A DNA stretch of 64,000 nucleotides from Actinomadura soli (GCF_005889715.1 NZ_VCKW01000003.1:1-64000); one strand, 5' to 3'. Shown: positions 12,538 to 20,336, counted from the first letter of the stretch. Notes: generated from the sequence alone by a model not told the origin. Numbers and translations: made by a program.

Positions 12538-13797
12538 ATGGACGACGTACCGCTGTCTCGACGTCCGGCAGGCGGCCCGCGGACCGCGGTCGAGGCGGCA
12601 CGGACCGTGATCGAGGGAGCCAGGAGCACGGGGGACGGCGACCTGGAGCTACCGGTCGAGTTACTGGCGGCGGGCGACTCGCCGCGGTCCGCCGGCGTCG
12701 ACCCGCACCATGCCGCCGCGCTCGCCGCGGCGCCGGGACCGCTGCCGCCGATCATCGTGCACTGGCCGACGCTGCGGGTGATCGACGGCATGCACCGGCT
12801 GGCGGCCGCGCGGGCGCGCGGCGACGACCTGATACCCGTGCGGCTGTTCGAGGGCGGCGAGAGCGACGCCTTCGTGCTCGCGGTCGGCGAGAACGCCGCC
12901 CGCGGCCTGCCGCTGACCCTGGCGGACCGCAAGCGCGCCGCGGCCCGGATCATCCGCTCCTTCCCGCGCTGGTCGGCCCGGAGGGTGGCCGCCGTGACCG
13001 GCCTCTCCGCGGGCACGGTCACCGAGATCCGCAAGGACGAACTCGGGGACGGGCCGGACGGCGACGCCCGCATCGGCCGGGACGGCAGGGTCCGGCCCGT
13101 CGACAAGGCCGAGGGCCGCGACATCGCGCGCCGGCTCATCGTCGAGGACCCCACGCTCTCGCTGCGGCAGATCGCCCGTGTCGCCGGCATCTCCCCGGAG
13201 ACGGTCCGGACGCTGAAGCACAGCCTCCTGAACGGCCCGTCCGCACCGGCCGACCAGGCCCCGGAACCTGCCGCGGAACCGGCCGCGGGAGAGACCCGGA
13301 CGACGGCGGCGACGGCGGTGCCGGGCCGGGATGCCCTCATGGAACGCCTGAAGGCCGACCCTGCGCTCCGGTTCAGGGAGTCCGGGCGCGACCTGCTCCG
13401 GCTGCTGAGCCTCACCTCGCTCAGCCCGGCGGACTGGGAGCGGCTCGTGGCGGCCGTGCCGTCCGGCCATCGCGCCGCGATCGTCCAGCTCGCCCGGGAC
13501 TGCGCGGCCGGCTGGACGGAGTTCGCCGCCCTGGCCACCGGCATCGCCCTTCCCCGTGACACCGGCCTGCCCGGCGGCGGCACCGTGGGCGCACCGGCTC
13601 CCGAAGCGGTGGGCGACGCGGGCCCGGCGGGCGGCGTCCAAGTGCGGGGATTGGACAGTTGGACACGCGAGCGGCGTCAACCGGCGGGATCGACGAGAGG
13701 TGAGCGGGGCCATGGCTCACGACCGGCTGCCGTTGTCCGTCGACGAGCGGCCGGTGCTGGTCCCGATCGCGTCGCTGTCCCTGGCGGGATCACCTAG
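12538..13797 (+). CDS. StrR/Bbr-family ParB-fold transcriptional activator, first copy
   Basis: Pathway-specific activator of the StrR/NovG/Bbr/Tei15*/Dbv4 group. A ParB/sulfiredoxin-like domain (LPPIIVHWPTLRVIDGMHRL, about residues 75-95; AFVLAVGENAARGLPL) is followed by helix-turn-helix segments (SARRVAAVTGLSAGTVTEIR; LRQIARVAGISPETVRTL). ATG 12538 has AGGGGG seven bases upstream. A TTA codon is at 12661-12663 (codon 42). The two paralogues end just after the WTEFA/WAEFA-like segment, but this one runs about 80 residues further, overlapping the next gene by 86 bases in another frame. That tail may be natural or the result of a one-base shift near the C4 run at 13551-13554, which would bring a TGA at 13557 into frame. 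Confidence 0.9.
   Translation: MDDVPLSRRPAGGPRTAVEAARTVIEGARSTGDGDLELPVELLAAGDSPRSAGVDPHHAAALAAAPGPLPPIIVHWPTLRVIDGMHRLAAARARGDDLIPVRLFEGGESDAFVLAVGENAARGLPLTLADRKRAAARIIRSFPRWSARRVAAVTGLSAGTVTEIRKDELGDGPDGDARIGRDGRVRPVDKAEGRDIARRLIVEDPTLSLRQIARVAGISPETVRTLKHSLLNGPSAPADQAPEPAAEPAAGETRTTAATAVPGRDALMERLKADPALRFRESGRDLLRLLSLTSLSPADWERLVAAVPSGHRAAIVQLARDCAAGWTEFAALATGIALPRDTGLPGGGTVGAPAPEAVGDAGPAGGVQVRGLDSWTRERRQPAGSTRGERGHGSRPAAVVRRRAAGAGPDRVAVPGGIT
13636..13664. promoter_or_regulatory. StrR/Bbr-type operator GTCCAA-N17-TTGGAC
   Basis: Perfect inverted half-sites GTCCAA (13636-13641) and TTGGAC (13659-13664) separated by exactly 17 bases. This agrees with the binding pattern I recall for Bbr of the balhimycin cluster (GTCCAa-N17-TtGGAC). 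It lies inside the 3' tail of the first StrR-type gene, 48 bases before the start of the second, so it most likely controls the second gene and those after it. Confidence 0.8.
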
Positions 13798-14623
13798 AAG
13801 CCGCGCCGAGGACGCCGAGCACCTGCGCGCCCTGACCGCGACGACGGCGAAACTGCCGCCGATCATCGTCCACCGGCCCACGATGCGGGTGATCGACGGG
13901 CGGCACCGGGTGCTGGCGGCCCGGCGGCGCGGCGAGGAGCACATCGAGGCCCGCTTCTTCCACGGTGACGACGATCACGCGTTCGTGCTCGCGGTGAGCG
14001 CCAACCTGGTGCACGGCCTTCCGCTGTCGTTCGCCGAGCGCAGAGCCGCGGCCGCCCGCATCCTGGGCACGCATCCGCGGTGGTCGGATCGGGTCATCGC
14101 CTCGCTGACCGGCATCTCCGCGCGGACGGTGGCGGACGTGCGCGGCGGCCTCGGGGCCTCGGGCGCGGGCCGGGCCCGGGTCGGCAGCGACGGGCGGAGC
14201 CGCCCGGTGGACGGCGCCGAGGGCCGCCGAGCCGCCGCCGAGATCATGGAACGGGAGCCTGGCCTGTCACTGCGGCAGGTGGCGCGGCGCGCGGGCATCT
14301 CGCACGAGACGGCACGCGACGTCCGCAAGCGGATGCTGCGCAGGGAGAGCCCCGTGCCGGAGCGGCTTCCGGGCGACCCGGTGGCGGCCGTCACGCGCCC
14401 CGCCCTGCGGCGGCTCAGGTCGGCGCCCGCGCTGCAGGAGTCGGAGGACGGCCGGGCGCTGCTCAGGCTGCTCCTCGCCCACACCGGCGACGCCGGGCAA
14501 TGGCACCGGCTGACCGGCGGGGTGCCGCCGCACAGGGGCGGCACCGTGGCCGAGCTAGCGCTGGAATGCGCGCGGCTCTGGGCGGAGTTCGCCGATCGCG
14601 TCGAACGCGCGGACGAGGACTGA
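13712..14623 (+). CDS. StrR/Bbr-family ParB-fold transcriptional activator, second copy
   Basis: Paralogue of 303 residues with the same layout: VPIASLSLAGSPRSRAED, ParB-like LPPIIVHRPTMRVIDGRHRV, FVLAVSANLVHGLPLSFAER, two helix-turn-helix segments (SDRVIASLTGISARTVADVR; LRQVARRAGISHETARDVR) and a short C-terminal helical domain ending WAEFADRVERADED. The start is the ATG at 13712 (MAHDRLPL); the open frame begins upstream but the added sequence runs through the operator and resembles nothing in the family. In sequence this copy reads closest to glycopeptide-cluster Bbr proteins. The operator at 13636-13664 sits just upstream. Confidence 0.93.
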   Translation: MAHDRLPLSVDERPVLVPIASLSLAGSPRSRAEDAEHLRALTATTAKLPPIIVHRPTMRVIDGRHRVLAARRRGEEHIEARFFHGDDDHAFVLAVSANLVHGLPLSFAERRAAAARILGTHPRWSDRVIASLTGISARTVADVRGGLGASGAGRARVGSDGRSRPVDGAEGRRAAAEIMEREPGLSLRQVARRAGISHETARDVRKRMLRRESPVPERLPGDPVAAVTRPALRRLRSAPALQESEDGRALLRLLLAHTGDAGQWHRLTGGVPPHRGGTVAELALECARLWAEFADRVERADED

Positions 14624-14669
14624 GGCGCGCAAACGCGAAAGGCGCTCGAATTCCGCGCTATCCGACTCG

Positions 14670-14742
14670 TACCCTCGATCGGATTCGAACCGATACCCTG
14701 ACCATTTTAAGTGGTCCGCCTCTTCCTTTGGGCCACGAGGGC
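14670..14742 (-). tRNA. tRNA gene, anticodon UAA (reads UUA), type I with short variable loop
   Basis: Reverse-strand cloverleaf of 73 bases: acceptor GCCCTCG with CGAGGGT (7 pairs, first G-T), D stem GCC/GGC with a G-G in the loop, perfect 5-pair anticodon stem GACCA/TGGTC, 7-base loop CTTAAAA giving anticodon TAA (complement of 14707-14709), a 5-base variable region AGGGT, a perfect T stem ATCGG/CCGAT with TTCGAAT loop, and discriminator A. CGA follows instead of CCA, so CCA would be added enzymatically. A normal bacterial tRNA-Leu has a long variable arm; this one does not, so its amino-acid identity is uncertain. A TACGAT element six bases before the 5' end could be its -10 box. It lies between the second StrR-type gene and hpgT, opposite in strand to both. 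Confidence 0.85.
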
Positions 14743-14882
14743 GATGCGATCGTAAGCGGCCGCTCACGGAAAAGACGACCCTGGACGCCGTCACAATGTG
14801 GCCCGCCGGACGCCCTTGCTGGACAACGTTCCGCCGTGGAAATTGGAGGGGTTCGTGCCGATAAGCGGGGAGTGAGTGAGCC

Positions 14883-16250
14883 ATGCCCTGGACAGATCAC
14901 GCCGGAACCGCCCCCGGAACCGTCCCCGGAATCGCTTCCGGGCCTGGTGCGCTCGAGCTGTTCCCGGCCATCGCCGATCCGGTCATGGACACGATGAACT
15001 TCCTGAACGAGGTCACCGCGCGGTATCCCGACGCGATCTCGTTCGCCCCCGGCCGTCCCTACGACGGGTTCTTCGACGTCGAGGACATCTTCGGCCACCT
15101 CAGGCGGTATATCGACCACCTCGCGGGGGAGGGGGCCACACCGGCCCGGATCCGCGACGCGCTGTTCCAGTACGGCCCGTCCGCCGGCATGATCCGCGGG
15201 CTCGTCGCCGACGCGCTCCGCCGGGACGAGGGCATCGAGGCGGCGCCGGAGTCGATCGTGGTGACGCTCGGCTGCCAGGAGGCCATGTTCCTGGTGCTGC
15301 GCGCCCTGTTCGCCGGCCCGGACGACGTCCTGCTCGTCTCCACCCCCTGCTACGTGGGGATCACCGGCGCCGCGCGGCTGCTCGGCATCGAGGTGGTGCC
15401 CGTCGAGGAGGGGCCGGAGGGCCTGCCGCCCCACGCCCTCGAAGTGGCGATCAAGGCCCAGACGGCGTCCGGCCGCAGGGTCCGCGCGGTCTACGTGATC
15501 CCCGACCACTCCAACCCGTCCGGCGTCACGATGCCGCTCGCGGCCCGGCGCGAGCTGCTCGACCTGGCCGCGCGGGAGGGCGTCCTGATCCTGGAGGACA
15601 GCCCGTACCGGCTGGTCAGCCCGGGTCCCCAGGAGCCCACGCTGAAGAGCCTCGACCGCCGCCGGACGGTGATCCACCTCGGCTCGTTCTCCAAGACCGT
15701 GCTGCCCGGCGCGCGGGTCGGCTTCGTCGTCGCCGACCAGGAGGTCGTCGACGCGGGCGGGCGGACGGGCCCGCTGGCCGCCCAGCTCGCCAAGATCAAG
15801 AGCATGGTGACGGTGAACACCCCGGCGCTCAGCCAGGCGGTCGTCGCGGGCGCGCTGCTGGCCGGGGGCGGCGGCGTCACCGAGCTGAACCGCGACACGT
15901 CCGCCTACTACGGCAACGCGATGCGGACGACGCTGCGCGAGCTCGGACGGCGGTTCCCGGCGGCGGCCCGCGACCGGCTCGGCGTCGCGTGGAACGAACC
16001 GGACGGCGGCTTCTTCCTCGCCCTCCAGGTGCCGTTCCGCGCGGACAACGCCTGCCTGGCCCGGTCGGCCGAAAGGTTCGGCGTGATCTGGACGCCGATG
16101 TCGTACTTCTATCCGGACGGCGGCGGCGAGCACACGATCAGGCTGTCGACCAGCTACCTCAGCGATGCGGAGATCGCCGAGGGCGTGGCCCGCCTGTCCC
16201 GTTTCGTGGAATCCGAACGTTCGGGAGAGGAGGGGACGCCGACCAGTTAA
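14883..16250 (+). CDS. hpgT: HpgT-type (hydroxy/dihydroxy)phenylglycine aminotransferase
   Basis: PLP-dependent fold-type I aminotransferase of 455 residues. Motifs: NFLNEVTARYPDAISFAPGR near the N terminus, YGPSAGMIRGLVADAL, PDHSNPSGVTMPLAARREL, and SFSKTVLPGARVGF with the Schiff-base lysine at K271. The N-terminal NFLNEVT..DAISFAPG segment is characteristic of the phenylglycine aminotransferases of glycopeptide-type clusters, which make both 4-hydroxyphenylglycine and Dpg. Here it would convert the DpgC product 3,5-dihydroxyphenylglyoxylate to Dpg. Start ATG 14883 follows GGGGAG by about ten bases. The hydroxyphenylglycine genes hmaS and hmo are not in this window. Confidence 0.92.
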   Translation: MPWTDHAGTAPGTVPGIASGPGALELFPAIADPVMDTMNFLNEVTARYPDAISFAPGRPYDGFFDVEDIFGHLRRYIDHLAGEGATPARIRDALFQYGPSAGMIRGLVADALRRDEGIEAAPESIVVTLGCQEAMFLVLRALFAGPDDVLLVSTPCYVGITGAARLLGIEVVPVEEGPEGLPPHALEVAIKAQTASGRRVRAVYVIPDHSNPSGVTMPLAARRELLDLAAREGVLILEDSPYRLVSPGPQEPTLKSLDRRRTVIHLGSFSKTVLPGARVGFVVADQEVVDAGGRTGPLAAQLAKIKSMVTVNTPALSQAVVAGALLAGGGGVTELNRDTSAYYGNAMRTTLRELGRRFPAAARDRLGVAWNEPDGGFFLALQVPFRADNACLARSAERFGVIWTPMSYFYPDGGGEHTIRLSTSYLSDAEIAEGVARLSRFVESERSGEEGTPTS

Positions 16251-16304
16251 CGGTCACCCGGAACCAGTGAGAAGTTTCCAGATTGTGCCTGAAAACTATG
16301 GGGG

Positions 16305-17438
16305 ATGGAATTGGGGCAATCAGCTGAAAGTCGATTAAGCGTCCTGCACACGGACGCTGTTGCGATGGTTCCGATAGCCGCGCTCACCTACGCCGACAGC
16401 CCGCGCCTGGACGGCGAGCAGCCCGAGCACGTCCAGGTCCTCGCGGGCATGGACAACGAACTCCCGCCGATCCTCGTGCACCGCCAGACGATGACGGTGC
16501 TCGACGGGATGCACCGGCTGCGCGCCGCCGTCCAGAACGGGCGGCGCGAGATCAGCGTGCGGTTCTTCGACGGCAGCCACCAGGACGCCTTCGTCGCCGC
16601 GGTGAAGGCGAACATCGGGCACGGGCTGCCGCTGTCGACGGCCGACCGCGAGGCCGCGACGGTGCGCATCCTGGCCTCGCACCCGCGCTGGTCGGACCGT
16701 TCGATCGCCGAGGTGACGGGCCTGGCGGCCACGACGGTCGCGAGGATCCGGGCCCGGACCAACACCGGCGCCGAGCAGCCGGAGGCGCGGATCGGCAGGG
16801 ACGGACGGGTCCGGCCGATCAACGGCGCCGCCGGCCGCAGGCTCGCCGCGCGGCTGTTCGACGAGCGTCCCGGGGCCTCGCTCCGGGAGATCGCCGAGCA
16901 GGCCGGGATCTCCCCGGCCACGGCACTGGACGTGCGGGAACGGCTGGGTCGTGGCGACGACCCCGTCCCGGACAAGCAGTTGCGCGCCGAGCAGCGCGAC
17001 CGCGCCGCGGCGGGCGGCACGGTCATGCCCGGCGGCACAGCCATGGCGGGCAGCACGGTCATGGCGAACGGCACGGTCATGGCAGACGCTCCGGTCAGGG
17101 CGGGCGGTCCGGTGATGACCGGCGGTCCGGTGATGACCGGTGGTCCCGTCATGACCGGCGGCAAGGGCGCGTTCCGGCGGCACCGCCGGGCACCCGACGC
17201 CGAGCTGGCGCTCCGCAAGCTGCAACGCGACCCGTCCCTGCGTCTCACCGACGCGGGCCGCGGGCTGCTGCGCATGCTGAGCACGCGGTCGCTGCGCGCC
17301 AAGGAGTGGTCCGAGATCCAAGGCGAGATCCCGGCCCACTGCGTCCCGCTGGTCGCCGACCTGGCGCTCAGCTGCGCCGACGAGTGGGCGCGGTTCGCCG
17401 AGGCGCTCAAGACCCGGGCGCGCACCGAACTCGCCTGA
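16305..17438 (+). CDS. StrR/Bbr-family ParB-fold transcriptional activator, third copy
   Basis: Paralogue of 377 residues: VPIAALTYADSPRLDGEQPE, ParB-like LPPILVHRQTMTVLDGMHRL, FVAAVKANIGHGLPLSTADR, helix-turn-helix segments (SDRSIAEVTGLAATTVARIR; LREIAEQAGISPATALDVR) and a conserved C-terminal helical domain ending WARFAEALK. Between the DNA-binding part and the C-terminal domain is a 6-residue repeat array (GGTVM/GGPVMT) of about eight units not present in the other two. A TTA codon is the eleventh codon (16335-16337) if translation starts at 16305; no good ribosome site is seen there, and ATG 16365 would lose it. It follows hpgT by 54 bases and is convergent with htpG. Confidence 0.9.
   Translation: MELGQSAESRLSVLHTDAVAMVPIAALTYADSPRLDGEQPEHVQVLAGMDNELPPILVHRQTMTVLDGMHRLRAAVQNGRREISVRFFDGSHQDAFVAAVKANIGHGLPLSTADREAATVRILASHPRWSDRSIAEVTGLAATTVARIRARTNTGAEQPEARIGRDGRVRPINGAAGRRLAARLFDERPGASLREIAEQAGISPATALDVRERLGRGDDPVPDKQLRAEQRDRAAAGGTVMPGGTAMAGSTVMANGTVMADAPVRAGGPVMTGGPVMTGGPVMTGGKGAFRRHRRAPDAELALRKLQRDPSLRLTDAGRGLLRMLSTRSLRAKEWSEIQGEIPAHCVPLVADLALSCADEWARFAEALKTRARTELA
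17014..17162 (+). repeat. 18-bp coding minisatellite in the third StrR-type gene
   Basis: About eight degenerate 18-base units (core GGCGGTCCGGTGATGACC), each encoding six residues of the type GG-T/P-VM-x. The last three units are almost identical, showing recent expansion. It encodes a flexible Gly/Val/Met linker between DNA-binding and C-terminal domains. Confidence 0.9.
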
Positions 17439-17483
17439 CGCCCGTCCCCGCTTTCCCGCTATCCCCGCTTTCCCCGCTCGACC

Positions 17484-17514
17484 GGGCGGCGGCCGGACCG
17501 ACCGGCCGCCGCCC
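17484..17514. terminator. Bidirectional hairpin terminator between third StrR-type gene and htpG
   Basis: A perfect 13-pair stem, GGGCGGCGGCCGG (17484-17496) with CCGGCCGCCGCCC (17502-17514), around the loop ACCGA. It lies between two convergent genes. Confidence 0.75.
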
Positions 17515-17523
17515 ACCGCATTC

Positions 17524-19395
17524 CTAGCCGGACGATCCGTCCGTCAGGGACACCAGCAGGTCGTTGAGCCGCGACACGAACGCGCCCGGCTCGTCGATGC
17601 GGGCGCCGCTTGTCAGCACGGCCTGGTCGTAAAGGACGTGCGCCCAGTCGGCCAGGCGCGGGTCGTCCTGGCCGCGGTTCAGCCGCTCCACCAGCGGATG
17701 CCCCGGATTGATCTCCAGGATCGGCTGCGCCGGCAGCCCCGAGCCCCGCAGCCGCCGCGCGACGGTGAAGTCGGTCTCGGCCTCATTGGCGACGATGCAG
17801 GCCGGGGAGGTCGTCAGGCGGCTGGTCACGCGGACGTCCCACGCCTTGCCCTCCAGGTGCGCCTTGAGCTTGCCGAGGAGCGCGGCGTACGCGGAGTCGG
17901 CCTGCTCGGCGGCCTCCTTCTCCGCCTCGTCCGCCATGGCGCCGAAGTCGGGCGGCCCCTGCGCGACGGACTGCAGCTGTTTCCCCTCGTACTGCGCCAG
18001 GCCGGTGACGACGAAGTTGTCGACGGCGTCGTCCAGCAGGAGCACCTCGATGTCCTTCGCGCGGAACGCCTCCAGATGCGGGCTGGCGGCGGCGTCGGAC
18101 AGCCCCGGCGCGAGCAGGTAGTAGATCTTGTCCTGCCCGTCCCTCATCCCGGACACGTAGTCGGCGAGCGACACGCGCGCCTCCCCGCCGGACCGGGTCG
18201 AGGTGAAGCGCAGCAGCCCGGCGATGTCCTCCCGGTGGGCGGGGTCGTCGAACACGCCCTCCTTGAGGACGGCGCCGAACTGCGTCCAGAACTCGGCGTA
18301 CTTCTCCGGCTCGCCGTCCGCCATGTCCTTGAGCAGCCTGAGCAGCTTCTTGACCGCGCTGGCGCGGATGTGGTCGATGGCCTGGCTGCCCTGGAGGATC
18401 TCCCGGGACACGTTCAGCGGAAGGTCGGCCGAGTCGATGATCCCGCGCACGAACCGCAAGTAGCGCGGCAGCAGCCGTCCGCTGTCCTCCAGAATGAACA
18501 CCCGCTGGACGTGCAGCCGAACGCCCTGCCCCGGCTCCGGCGTCCACAGGTCATAGGGCGCCCGGGACGGGACGAACAGCAGCAGCGTGTAGTCGTACCG
18601 CCCCTCGACCTTCGCGTGCAGATGCCCCAGCGGATCGGTGAAGTCGCCGGTGAGCTGCCGGTAGTACTCGTGGTAGTCGCCGTCCTTCAGCTCGCTCTTC
18701 GGACGCGTCCACAGCGCCGACGCCTGGTTGACCGCGCTGTCGTCGTCGCCCACCGTGATGGGCCGGGCGATGTGGTCGGAGTACCGTTTGATGATCGAGC
18801 GGAGCCGGTGCTCGTTCAGCAGCTCGTCCTCGCCGTCCCGCAGATGCAGCACGATCGTCGTGCCCCGCTCCGCGCGCTCGACGTTCTCCAACGAGTACTC
18901 GCCCTTGCCGTCGGACGACCAGCGCACCGCCTCGTCCGCGGGCAGCCCGGCCCTCCGCGTGGTCAGCACCACCCGCTCGGCGACGATGAACGCCGCATAG
19001 AAGCCGACGCCGAACTGCCCGATCAGCGCGGTGTCCCTGCGCTGGTCGCCGGTCAGCGACCGGAGGAACTCGGACGTGCCCGACTTGGCGATCGTCCCGA
19101 TGTTCTCGATCACCTCCGCGCGGCTCATGCCGATCCCGTCGTCGGCCACGGTGATCGTCCCCGCGTCCTTGTCGAAGGAGACCCGGATCCGCGGCTCGCC
19201 CTCGTCCTCGTCCCCGGCCAGTTCCGGACGCGAGAACCGCTCGATCCGCAGCCGGTCGATCGCGTCCGAGGAATTGGAGACGAGCTCGCGCAGGAATATC
19301 TCCTTGTTGCTGTACAGCGAATTGGCCATCAGATCCAGGATCTGCGCCGCCTCCGCCTGAAAGCGAAACGTCTCCTCTTCCGCCTGTAATGACAC
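17524..19395 (-). CDS. htpG: Molecular chaperone HtpG (bacterial Hsp90)
   Basis: ATP-dependent chaperone of 623 residues, the usual length. The N-terminal GHKL ATPase domain shows ELVSNSSDAIDRLR, DDGIGMSRAEVIENIGTIAKSG and GQFGVGFYAAF. The middle domain carries FVRGIIDSADLPLNVSREILQ, and the C-terminal dimerisation domain has NPGHPLVERLN. The GTG at 19395 is preferred: GGAGGGG lies just upstream and the family begins here; the frame runs on to 19527 without Hsp90-like sequence. The third codon is TTA (19387-19389), so TTA codons are not restricted to the biosynthetic genes. Confidence 0.97.
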   Translation of the reverse strand: MSLQAEEETFRFQAEAAQILDLMANSLYSNKEIFLRELVSNSSDAIDRLRIERFSRPELAGDEDEGEPRIRVSFDKDAGTITVADDGIGMSRAEVIENIGTIAKSGTSEFLRSLTGDQRRDTALIGQFGVGFYAAFIVAERVVLTTRRAGLPADEAVRWSSDGKGEYSLENVERAERGTTIVLHLRDGEDELLNEHRLRSIIKRYSDHIARPITVGDDDSAVNQASALWTRPKSELKDGDYHEYYRQLTGDFTDPLGHLHAKVEGRYDYTLLLFVPSRAPYDLWTPEPGQGVRLHVQRVFILEDSGRLLPRYLRFVRGIIDSADLPLNVSREILQGSQAIDHIRASAVKKLLRLLKDMADGEPEKYAEFWTQFGAVLKEGVFDDPAHREDIAGLLRFTSTRSGGEARVSLADYVSGMRDGQDKIYYLLAPGLSDAAASPHLEAFRAKDIEVLLLDDAVDNFVVTGLAQYEGKQLQSVAQGPPDFGAMADEAEKEAAEQADSAYAALLGKLKAHLEGKAWDVRVTSRLTTSPACIVANEAETDFTVARRLRGSGLPAQPILEINPGHPLVERLNRGQDDPRLADWAHVLYDQAVLTSGARIDEPGAFVSRLNDLLVSLTDGSSG

Positions 19396-19923
19396 CTTTT
19401 CCCCTCCCCGTGCACGGCCACCGGACAACCATTCAGGATAGAAATCCCCCACCCAGCGGTCAACCGCAAGCCGCACGGTGACCCGGACCGGCCGCCGTGC
19501 CCGGGGGAGGGGCCAAGCACCGAGCACGACGACCGCTCCAGAAGATCACCGGCGCCCGCCCACGTAACCGCTGCCAGAACGAGCTGCGCGCGAGGCGTCC
19601 AGCCTCTCCCGGAACAAGCTCGCGGCGGCCAGAGCCGCCCCCACAATGGATCGCCAAGGTCAGACCTTCGAGAGGCCGTCCGAGGGCCTCGCCGACGACC
19701 TCGACACCTACGTCCAAGCAGGCGGGATGCTCCACCGCTTGTGGGAGAAGCATGTGGTGGCCCGTAAAGAGGGCCTGGCGCCGAGCGGTTTCCGGCCGCT
19801 GATCGAGGCCGAAAAGGCCACAAGAGAACTTGCCGGATGTCGCCTACGTGGACAGGGGCGGGCGGTTACGGCCAGATGCTCACAGACGTATACGACGTCC
19901 GCCGACTGGCGCGTGACAGCCGG
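19396..19923. other. Gene-poor region upstream of htpG
   Basis: Apart from a weak open frame at 19646-19945, nothing supports a gene. It must hold the htpG promoter close to 19400-19450; I see no CIRCE or HAIR-type heat-shock element I could defend. Confidence 0.5.
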
Positions 19924-19945
19924 GCTGGACGATACGACCGGGTAA
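19646..19945 (+). CDS. Doubtful small ORF or gene remnant
   Basis: An open frame of 99 codons whose first ~70 residues read like a soluble helical protein (LADDLDTYVQAGGMLHRLWE; FRPLIEAEKATREL) and then lose that character. There is no ribosome site and the 3' end runs into the repeat beginning at 19924. I do not recognise a family. It could be the decayed end of a gene belonging to the adjacent toxin island. Confidence 0.25.
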   Translation: MDRQGQTFERPSEGLADDLDTYVQAGGMLHRLWEKHVVARKEGLAPSGFRPLIEAEKATRELAGCRLRGQGRAVTARCSQTYTTSADWRVTAGLDDTTG

Positions 19946-20006
19946 CGCGCGTTTCGGAGACGGTGAGGGCCTCGCACCACGGTCAGGTGTGGGGCCCTTG
20001 GTCTGG
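19924..20006. repeat. ~80-bp direct repeat, copy A, with terminator hairpin
   Basis: Imperfect copy of 21239-21320, starting GCTGGACGATACGACCGG and ending around GGGCCCTTGGT. It contains the hairpin GGGCCTCGCACC (19967-19978) with GGTGTGGGGCCC (19986-19997). The stop codon of the immunity-like gene (19983-19985) lies in the loop, so this is that gene's 3' end plus terminator. Confidence 0.8.
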
Positions 20007-20336
20007 GGTGACGAAGACCTCGATGTCGTCGATCGCCTGTTCCGCGTATCCCGCTGTGCGAGGGTCGTTCAGGGCCGAACGAAGTACCGGGAGCACTCGG
20101 TCGAGGTCAATCGTCCCGTGTATTCTCGCGACATGTCCCAGGCAGAGCAAAGCGATGGCGCGGACGTCCCAGGATGGGTGGTCTTTTAGGGCCAGGCACT
20201 GATCCTGCACCCAGGCCCCGTCCGCGTCATGAAGTGCCAGACCCACGAGTGCTCTGTGGATTGCTTCGTTGTCTTTCTCGGCGAGCGCAAGTCGCAGATC
20301 GTCCCGGCTGACGGGCGGCACGCTCTCGTATCTCAT
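19983..20336 (-). CDS. Putative toxin-immunity protein (HEAT-repeat-like)
   Basis: Small acidic protein of 117 residues with alternating helices (HPSWDVRAIALLCLGHVARI; VLPVLRSALNDPRTAGYAEQAI) typical of HEAT-type immunity proteins found next to polymorphic toxins. Its ATG overlaps the toxin stop by one base (TGATG), indicating translational coupling. The function is inferred from this position and fold impression; no immunity family was identified with certainty. The gene ends inside the terminator hairpin of repeat copy A. Confidence 0.7.
   Translation of the reverse strand: MRYESVPPVSRDDLRLALAEKDNEAIHRALVGLALHDADGAWVQDQCLALKDHPSWDVRAIALLCLGHVARIHGTIDLDRVLPVLRSALNDPRTAGYAEQAIDDIEVFVTPDQGPHT

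Noticed and set aside
14624-14882. tRNA gene as an attachment site for an integrated element
   Set aside because: No second copy of the tRNA 3' end and no integrase gene were seen in the window.
16274-16304. Possible StrR operator before the third StrR-type gene (TTTCCAG ... TATGGGG)
   Set aside because: The half-sites are weak and the spacing is one base short of that in the good site at 13636-13664.
17524-19395. htpG as a resistance gene of the cluster
   Set aside because: It is a normal full-length bacterial HtpG and the cluster is not of an Hsp90-inhibitor type; proximity alone is not evidence.
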